DNA from: Bacillota bacterium
GTDB taxonomy: Bacteria > Bacillota > Clostridia > Clostridiales > Clostridiaceae
DNA: 11,274 bases
NCBI GenBank assembly: GCA_023440105.1
Contig: JAEXSY010000298.1
Coordinates: forward strand, 1-11,274
Reading direction: 5' to 3'
Positions within the stretch are counted from its first letter, which is position 1; each line of letters starts with the position of its first letter. Below the pieces are notes generated by a model, which did no database searches, was not told the DNA's origin, and worked only from the letters and a program-made list of their open reading frames with translations. A program made the position numbers and the translations under genes. Shown here in pieces: positions 6,241 through 11,274 of the stretch.

Positions 6241-7572
6241 ATGAAGCCAAGAGAAATTGCAGTAAATGTACTAGATGAGGTATTGTATAAAGGTGGATAT
6301 TCAAATTCAATATTAAGTAAAGAGCTTAATAATAATTATATTAATACTAAGGATAAAGGATTAATAACAGAGCTTGTCTATGGCACATTAAAGTATAAAT
6401 ATTCATTAGATAAAGATATACAGTTATATCTAGAAAGAAAGCTGTCTACTTTAGATCAACATATATTAAATATTTTAAGAATATCCTTCTATCAGATAAA
6501 CTATTTAGATAAAGTTCCAGAATACGCTATATTAAATGAAGCTGTGGAAATGGCGAAAAAATATAAAAAGGGACTGCAAGGATTCGTCAATGGCGTGTTA
6601 AGAAATCACTTAAGAAAAAGATTAGGTTATTCTCCTGTTAATAAAACTGAAGAATTATCCTATAAATATTCCTTCGAACCTTGGATGACTAAACTATTTG
6701 TTAATCAATATGGTATCGATAAGGCTGAAGATATTCTAAGAGGCTTAAATTATAATCCGCTTATGACACTGAGAGTCAATAGTTTAAAAACAAATTTTAA
6801 TGAAGCTTTTGAGGAATTGATGTCTATGGATTATGATGTAGTGGAAGGTAAATTATCACCAGATGCACTTCATATAAGAAAAGGAAGCACCATAGAAAGC
6901 AATCCTCTTTTTAGAAAAGGCTGGATTACTGTTCAGGATGAAAGTGCTATGATGGTAACAGAAGTGCTTTCACCTAAACCTCACGATATAGTTTTAGATT
7001 TATGCGCCGCCCCTGGTGGAAAAACTACTCATGCTGCGGAGCTTATGGGAAATGAAGGTAGGATATTCTCTTTTGATATATATGAAAATAAACTTAAAAA
7101 GATTAACGATAATTGTGAGAAGTTAGGCATAGATATAGTTGAGACAAAAGTTATGGATGCCACAAAATTTTGTGACAGTCTGGTTTCTACAGCAGATAAA
7201 ATAATCCTTGATGTTCCATGCTCAGGTCTAGGGATAATAAGAAAAAAACCAGAAATTAAGTGGACTAAGGGAAAGGACGATATTAAGTCTCTTATAGATA
7301 TCCAAAAAAGAATAATAAGTAACGCAATAAGCTATCTAAAAGAAGGTGGAACCTTAGTATATTCTACCTGTACAATAAACAAAGAAGAAAACGAAGAAAA
7401 TATCAGATGGCTGTTAGCTTCTTACCCTGAAATGAAATTAGAAAAGATATTCTTTGGAAATAGTGATAATTTAATTTATAATAGAGAAGGGATTACCATT
7501 TTACCCAATGAATATATGGATGGATTCTTTATTTCTAAACTAACAAAGGATAGTAGGTGCAGTAATGATTAA
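6241..7572 (+). CDS. rsmB: 16S rRNA (cytosine-967-C5) methyltransferase RsmB (Sun/Fmu)
   Basis: Methylates carbon 5 of the cytosine equivalent to C967 of E. coli 16S rRNA, using S-adenosylmethionine. The 443-residue protein has the N-terminal NusB-like RNA-binding domain (about 1-130: MKPREIAVNVLDEV, LITELVYGTLKYKY at 41-54, NEAVEMAKKY at 99-108, FVNGVLRN at 115-122). A linker and Rossmann methyltransferase domain follow: SAM motif I LDLCAAPGGKT (252-262), motif IV DVPCSGLG (324-331) with Cys327, and motif VI YSTCT (374-378) with Cys377, the expected nucleophile in this two-cysteine family. The end LPNEYMDGFFISKL (421-434) is typical. The NusB-like domain plus both cysteines separate it from RsmF and other NOL1/NOP2/Sun enzymes. 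Its last 8 bases overlap the start of rlmN. Confidence 0.95.
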   Translation: MKPREIAVNVLDEVLYKGGYSNSILSKELNNNYINTKDKGLITELVYGTLKYKYSLDKDIQLYLERKLSTLDQHILNILRISFYQINYLDKVPEYAILNEAVEMAKKYKKGLQGFVNGVLRNHLRKRLGYSPVNKTEELSYKYSFEPWMTKLFVNQYGIDKAEDILRGLNYNPLMTLRVNSLKTNFNEAFEELMSMDYDVVEGKLSPDALHIRKGSTIESNPLFRKGWITVQDESAMMVTEVLSPKPHDIVLDLCAAPGGKTTHAAELMGNEGRIFSFDIYENKLKKINDNCEKLGIDIVETKVMDATKFCDSLVSTADKIILDVPCSGLGIIRKKPEIKWTKGKDDIKSLIDIQKRIISNAISYLKEGGTLVYSTCTINKEENEENIRWLLASYPEMKLEKIFFGNSDNLIYNREGITILPNEYMDGFFISKLTKDSRCSND

Positions 7573-8593
7573 TATATTAGACCTTACCCAGGAGGACCTG
7601 AAAAATTGGTTTTTGGCCAATAATGAGAAGGCTTTTAGAGCTGAACAGGTTTTTCAGTGGATATATAAAGGTCAATGGGACTTTAGAGGAATGAAGAATA
7701 TTAATTCTTCTGCTATAGATAAATTATCCTCAAATTTTTATATTGGAATACCAAAAGTGCTGGAAAAGCTTTATTCAAAAGATGGTACTATAAAATTGCT
7801 TTTAGCTTTAAACGATGGAAATGTTATTGAATCAGTAATAATGAAATATAAACATGGAAATTCAATCTGTGTGTCAACCCAAGTAGGTTGTAGAATGGGA
7901 TGCAAGTTTTGCGCCTCAACCTTAGACGGGAGGATAAGAGATCTTACAGCTGGCGAGATATTATCTCAGATACTCCTAGCTGAAGAGATTATATCAGAAA
8001 AAATTACCAATATCGTTTTAATGGGTAGTGGAGAACCGTTAGATAACTTTTCCAATGTTATTACATTTATTGAACTTGTTAATAGTCCAAAAGGTTTAAA
8101 TATTGGTCAGAGACACATTACTCTTTCTACCTGTGGACTTGTACCAAAAATATATGAGCTTGCAGATAAAAGGTTACAAATAACCTTAGCTATTTCCCTT
8201 CATGCAGCGGATGATGTAAAGAGAAAAAAAATGATGCCCATTGCTAATAAGTATTCTATAAAAGAAGTGTTACAGGCCTGCAAGTATTATACCGAAAAGA
8301 CTAAAAGAAGGATAACCTTTGAGTATGCCTTAGTTAAAGGTTCAAATGATAGAAAAGAGGATGCATATAAACTCTGTGATTTACTTAAAGGCACTTTAAG
8401 TCACGTTAATTTAATTCCTATCAATGAAGTTACAGAAAGAGAATTTAAGCGTTCTGAAGATAGGACTATATTAGAGTTTTATAATATATTAACATCAAAG
8501 GGGATTGAAACTACAATAAGAAGAGAAATGGGTTCAGATATTAATGCGGCCTGTGGCCAGCTAAGAAGAAGTTATATTGATGCTACTAGGTAG
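7565..8593 (+). CDS. rlmN: Dual-specificity 23S rRNA (A2503-C2) / tRNA (A37-C2) methyltransferase RlmN, radical SAM
   Basis: A radical-SAM enzyme that methylates C2 of A2503 in 23S rRNA (and, in E. coli, of A37 in some tRNAs). The 342-residue protein has an N-terminal RNA-binding region (KAFRAEQVFQWIYKG, 22-36). The [4Fe-4S] motif follows, with Cys109, Cys113 and Cys116 in VGCRMGCKFC, then the SAM-binding MGSGEPLDN (153-161), ISLHA (210-214), MMPI (223-226) and a C-terminal IRREMGSDINAACGQLR (318-334). Cys330 in that stretch corresponds to the methyl-carrying Cys355 of E. coli. Cys102, seven residues before the cluster, corresponds to E. coli Cys118. The housekeeping neighbourhood and sequence fit RlmN rather than the related antibiotic-resistance enzyme Cfr. 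The start overlaps rsmB by 8 bases (ATGATTAA) and has only a weak AGGTG Shine-Dalgarno sequence at 7555-7559, pointing to translational coupling. Confidence 0.95.
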   Translation: MINILDLTQEDLKNWFLANNEKAFRAEQVFQWIYKGQWDFRGMKNINSSAIDKLSSNFYIGIPKVLEKLYSKDGTIKLLLALNDGNVIESVIMKYKHGNSICVSTQVGCRMGCKFCASTLDGRIRDLTAGEILSQILLAEEIISEKITNIVLMGSGEPLDNFSNVITFIELVNSPKGLNIGQRHITLSTCGLVPKIYELADKRLQITLAISLHAADDVKRKKMMPIANKYSIKEVLQACKYYTEKTKRRITFEYALVKGSNDRKEDAYKLCDLLKGTLSHVNLIPINEVTEREFKRSEDRTILEFYNILTSKGIETTIRREMGSDINAACGQLRRSYIDATR

Positions 8594-8607
8594 ATAGGGG
8601 TGTTATT

Positions 8608-9327
8608 ATGGTGGGATACTTAACAGATATAGGGAACTCAAGGCCCTTAAATGAAGATTACATTAACTACATGGAAGAAGACCGTTTTAAATTGTATGTT
8701 ATTGCTGATGGAATGGGAGGTCATAATGCAGGAGAGATAGCAAGCAAGATGGCTGTTGATTCAATTATTGATTATATTAGAAACAACATACAATCAAGCG
8801 ATAATGGAGAGATATTAATAAGAGCTGTTAAAGATGCTAATGAAAGGATATATCGGGCTTCTTTAAGCAGCAGTGGTTATAATGGAATGGGAACAACAGT
8901 GACCGCCTGTATAATAATCGATGACAATACCTATATAGCAAATGTGGGAGATAGCTGTTGTTATATTGTTGAGAAAGATAAAATTACTAAGATTACTAGG
9001 GATCACTCTTTAGTTCAAGAATTATTGGATGAAGGAAGTATTACTGAGGAGGAAGCGTTCCATCATCCTAATAAGAATATAATAACTAGGGCAGTGGGAA
9101 CAGGAAGCAATATAGACGTGGATTTATTTGATATCAGCCATATTAACTTCAACTATATAATAATGTGTACAGATGGACTATCTGATGAGTTAGAGAAAGA
9201 GGATATATTGGGAATAGTACAGACATCAACAGATATTAACAATATTTGTAGATTACTGATTGATTCAGCCAAGGAAAGAGGCGGCAAGGACAATATATCT
9301 GTGTTGATAATTGGAGGAGAGAAGTAG
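8608..9327 (+). CDS. stp: PP2C-type serine/threonine protein phosphatase (PrpC/Stp)
   Basis: A metal-dependent (Mn/Mg) cytoplasmic phosphatase that removes phosphate from serine and threonine residues, including those placed by the neighbouring kinase. The 239-residue protein has the PP2C motifs in order: TDIGNSRPLNED (residues 6-17), VIADGMGGHNAGEIAS (31-46) with metal ligand Asp34, GMGTT (93-97), NVGDS (112-116), RDHSLVQELL (131-140), ITRAVG (159-164), CTDGLSD (187-193) with metal ligand Asp189, and GKDNISV (226-232) with metal ligand Asp228. The Arg that usually follows GDS is Cys117 here. Length is normal for the stand-alone bacterial form. An AGGGGTG site (8596-8602) precedes the ATG. 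It sits one base before the kinase gene, the usual stp-prkC pair, so kinase and phosphatase should be made together. Equivalent names are prpC and pppL. Confidence 0.95.
   Translation: MVGYLTDIGNSRPLNEDYINYMEEDRFKLYVIADGMGGHNAGEIASKMAVDSIIDYIRNNIQSSDNGEILIRAVKDANERIYRASLSSSGYNGMGTTVTACIIIDDNTYIANVGDSCCYIVEKDKITKITRDHSLVQELLDEGSITEEEAFHHPNKNIITRAVGTGSNIDVDLFDISHINFNYIIMCTDGLSDELEKEDILGIVQTSTDINNICRLLIDSAKERGGKDNISVLIIGGEK
9313..9321 (+). promoter_or_regulatory. Ribosome binding site of prkC, inside the end of stp
   Basis: GGAGGAGAG lies within the last codons of stp, 7 bases before the ATG at 9329. It decides the start: the frame is open back to a TTG at 9311, but that codon lies before this site, and the kinase N-terminus begins at the ATG. 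Confidence 0.85.
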
Positions 9328-9328
9328 A

Positions 9329-11239
9329 ATGATTGGAAAAATTCTCGGAGATAGATATGAGCTTATAGAAAAAATAGGTGAAGGCGGTATGGCTGAAGTC
9401 TATAAAGCCAAATGCAATAAGTTAAATAGATTTAATGCTATAAAAATACTAAAAGCAGAGTTTTCATCAAATCCTGAAATAGTGGATAAATTCAAGAGAG
9501 AGGCTACAGCTATTGCAAATCTAAACAACCCGAATATTATTGGTGTTTTAGATGTTGGAAGTCAGGATGGAATAAATTATATAGTTATGGAGTATGTTCA
9601 TGGTAAGACTCTTAAGCAGATAATTAGAGAGGAAGGAAAACTTTCTACCGAAAGAACCGTGAATATATCAATTCAGATAGCTAAGGCATTGGATTGCGCT
9701 CATAAAAATAATATTATTCATAGGGATATCAAGCCTCAAAATATCCTTATTACTGGTGATGATATAGTTAAGGTATCAGATTTTGGAATTGCAAAATCTA
9801 TTAGTTCAGCTACCATGACTCATACCACAGCAGTTATGGGCTCAGCTCATTACTTTTCCCCAGAGCAAGCAAAAGGCGCATACTTAGAAGCCCGTACAGA
9901 TATCTATTCTCTTGGTATAGTAATGTATGAAATGACAACAGGCAGGCTCCCCTTTGAGGCAGACAATCCAGTAGCTATAGCTTTAATGCATATCCAGGAC
10001 GCCCCAAGAGCGCCAAAAGATTATACGCCTAATCTTCCTGAAAACCTTAATGCTTTAATACTTAAGGCCATGGAAAAGGAACCAATTAAAAGGTATCAAA
10101 GCAGTTATGATATCTTAACAGATTTACTAAAAATCAAGGAAAAAGTATCTTTTAATGTAATTACTAATGGTGTTGACGATGACTTTACTAGAATAATGAC
10201 ACCAGTTAACATAAACAATAAGCCTTCGGAACCCGAAGAGGATGACGAGGATTATAATGACTTTGAAGATAGACCCAAAAAGAAGAAAAAATCCATACTT
10301 CTTTTAGTTATCATAAGTATACTGGTTCTATTACTGGGTGCATTAGCTGCCTCACTTATATTTAATGGAAATAAAGAGTCTGATATTGTTCTTATTCCAG
10401 AATTAGTAGGATTATCAAGGGAGGAAGCAGAATTAAAATTAAAGGAACAAGATTTATTAATGGAAACTTTAGAAATTAATTCTGAAGAAGAGATTGATAC
10501 TATTATCTCTGTATCGCCCAAGGAAGGAACAGAGGTCAAAAAAGGTAGTACCGTAAAGGTGACCATAAGTATGGGAGAAGAAAAAGTTGCTGTTCCAGAT
10601 TTAACAAACTATGATGTAAATGTAGCTAAGCAAATGATAACAGTATCCAATTTAGTAGTTGGAGAAATAACAATGGAACATAGTGATACGGTGGAAATTG
10701 ACAAAGTAATCTCTCAGGATCCTAAAGGAGAGGATGATGTTCCTAAAAATACTAAGATTAATCTTGTTATAAGCTTAGGTAAAAAGATTGAAACTGTAGA
10801 GGTTCCTGATTTATTAGGGCGAAGTGATAGTGAAGCACAAGTTTTATTAGAAGCAAACGGATTAAAGATAGGCAATGTATCAGAGGAACCAACAGAAGAT
10901 AAATCAAAGGATGGTAAGATAATATCTCAGAGTATTCCTAAAGGAACTAAAGTGGAACAGGAAACTACGGTAGCTGTAACCGTAGGGAAATATACTCCAC
11001 CTTCTGTAGATCTTGAACAATACCTAGGAGCATTGTATGGAGGGGCAAAGAATAGATTAAACTCTATAGCCTCAGAATATAAATTAACCTATGAGTATAA
11101 ATTTGATGGTAAAACTATAAAAACTCCTGAGGACCAAATGATGATAGATAATATATCACCTACTGTGGCAGAAGAAGGAAAAAAGGTTACTATCACATTA
11201 GTTACAACTGAAGCTGAAGATAATGAAGATGGAGAATAA
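9329..11239 (+). CDS. prkC: Membrane Ser/Thr protein kinase with extracellular PASTA repeats (PrkC/Stk1/PknB family)
   Basis: A Hanks-type kinase that senses peptidoglycan fragments or lipid II through PASTA domains and phosphorylates proteins of cell-wall synthesis, translation and spore germination (family knowledge). The 636-residue protein has a kinase domain (about 10-270): glycine loop GEGGMAEVY (17-25), Lys39, the RD-type catalytic loop HRDIKPQN (131-138) with Asp133, DFG (151-153), and an activation loop rich in threonines (TMTHTT, 162-167), the likely autophosphorylation sites. SPEQ (177-180) and DIYSLG (191-196) follow. A juxtamembrane region has an acidic run then RPKKKKK (315-321), followed by one membrane helix (about 322-346), so the kinase is inside and the rest outside. 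PASTA repeats lie at about 352-416, 418-484 and 488-553, then a divergent PASTA-like unit (about 556-627) and the acidic tail TTEAEDNEDGE. The gene starts one base after stp and is followed by a strong terminator. Confidence 0.96.
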   Translation: MIGKILGDRYELIEKIGEGGMAEVYKAKCNKLNRFNAIKILKAEFSSNPEIVDKFKREATAIANLNNPNIIGVLDVGSQDGINYIVMEYVHGKTLKQIIREEGKLSTERTVNISIQIAKALDCAHKNNIIHRDIKPQNILITGDDIVKVSDFGIAKSISSATMTHTTAVMGSAHYFSPEQAKGAYLEARTDIYSLGIVMYEMTTGRLPFEADNPVAIALMHIQDAPRAPKDYTPNLPENLNALILKAMEKEPIKRYQSSYDILTDLLKIKEKVSFNVITNGVDDDFTRIMTPVNINNKPSEPEEDDEDYNDFEDRPKKKKKSILLLVIISILVLLLGALAASLIFNGNKESDIVLIPELVGLSREEAELKLKEQDLLMETLEINSEEEIDTIISVSPKEGTEVKKGSTVKVTISMGEEKVAVPDLTNYDVNVAKQMITVSNLVVGEITMEHSDTVEIDKVISQDPKGEDDVPKNTKINLVISLGKKIETVEVPDLLGRSDSEAQVLLEANGLKIGNVSEEPTEDKSKDGKIISQSIPKGTKVEQETTVAVTVGKYTPPSVDLEQYLGALYGGAKNRLNSIASEYKLTYEYKFDGKTIKTPEDQMMIDNISPTVAEEGKKVTITLVTTEAEDNEDGE

Positions 11240-11244
11240 ACAAG

Positions 11245-11271
11245 GTATCGGGGGTTCCCCGATACTTTTTT
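11245..11271 (+). terminator. Intrinsic terminator after prkC
   Basis: A perfect 9-base-pair stem, GTATCGGGG (11245-11253) with CCCCGATAC (11257-11265), closes a GTT loop and is followed by six Ts (11266-11271). It begins 5 bases after the prkC stop codon. G-U and A-U pairs can extend the stem into the T-run. It is a convincing Rho-independent terminator that should end most transcription of this cluster. Confidence 0.92.
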
Positions 11272-11274
11272 AGT

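Noticed and set aside
8452..8485. Perfect TATAAT at 8480-8485 as a promoter for stp-prkC
   Set aside because: No sequence resembling TTGACA lies 16-18 bases upstream and there is no extended -10 TG. The region is AT-rich coding sequence of rlmN.
7565..8593. Cfr-type antibiotic-resistance methyltransferase
   Set aside because: The sequence and the fixed place between rsmB and stp fit the housekeeping RlmN. I see no mobile element nearby.
9311..9328. TTG start that would extend prkC by 6 residues
   Set aside because: The extra codons are the GGAGGAGAG ribosome binding site itself. The ATG at 9329 has ideal spacing and the kinase N-terminus starts there.
10252..10566. Minus-strand open frame of 104 codons opposite prkC
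   Set aside because: It is antisense to the PrkC membrane and first PASTA regions, with low-complexity composition from the reversed lysine codons and no recognisable domain. The shorter minus-strand frames elsewhere look the same.

Overview
This is a densely packed, single-strand housekeeping gene cluster from an AT-rich, low-GC Gram-positive bacterium, most likely a member of the Clostridia. Three things point there. The gene order gmk-rpoZ-coaBC-priA-def-fmt-rsmB-rlmN-stp-prkC is the classic Firmicutes arrangement, also known from Bacillus subtilis. A zinc metallopeptidase of the YugP type sits between fmt and rsmB, as I recall it does in Clostridia. Codon use is rich in AGA, ATA and A/T-ending codons, with strong AGGAGG-type ribosome binding sites. 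I cannot name the species.

Layout: the window opens inside gmk (5' end missing), followed by rpoZ and coaBC. A short hairpin with a T-run overlaps the coaBC stop codon. After a 55-base gap come priA, def, fmt, the YugP-type peptidase, rsmB, rlmN, stp and prkC. Gaps are 0 to 30 bases, and rsmB and rlmN overlap by 8 bases. A strong intrinsic terminator follows prkC almost at the window edge. All genes are on the + strand. No gap reaches 300 bases, and I see no tRNA, rRNA, CRISPR array, insertion sequence or phage gene.

How the genes work together: gmk makes GDP from GMP and rpoZ is the omega subunit of RNA polymerase. coaBC makes 4'-phosphopantetheine for coenzyme A, and priA restarts stalled replication forks. 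fmt and def are the two ends of the N-formyl-methionine cycle. rsmB and rlmN methylate 16S and 23S rRNA. stp and prkC are an antagonistic phosphatase/kinase pair; the kinase has an extracellular PASTA sensor that links the cell-wall state to protein phosphorylation.

I found no convincing undescribed system. The points most worth a second look are the uncharacterised membrane peptidase in a formyl-methionine/rRNA-modification neighbourhood, the divergent fourth PASTA-like unit and acidic tail of PrkC, the terminator-like hairpin built into the end of coaBC, a recurring junction design in which the Shine-Dalgarno sequence encodes the C-terminus of the upstream protein, and a possible internal promoter at the end of priA. 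All functional calls come from reading motifs by eye; no database search was run.
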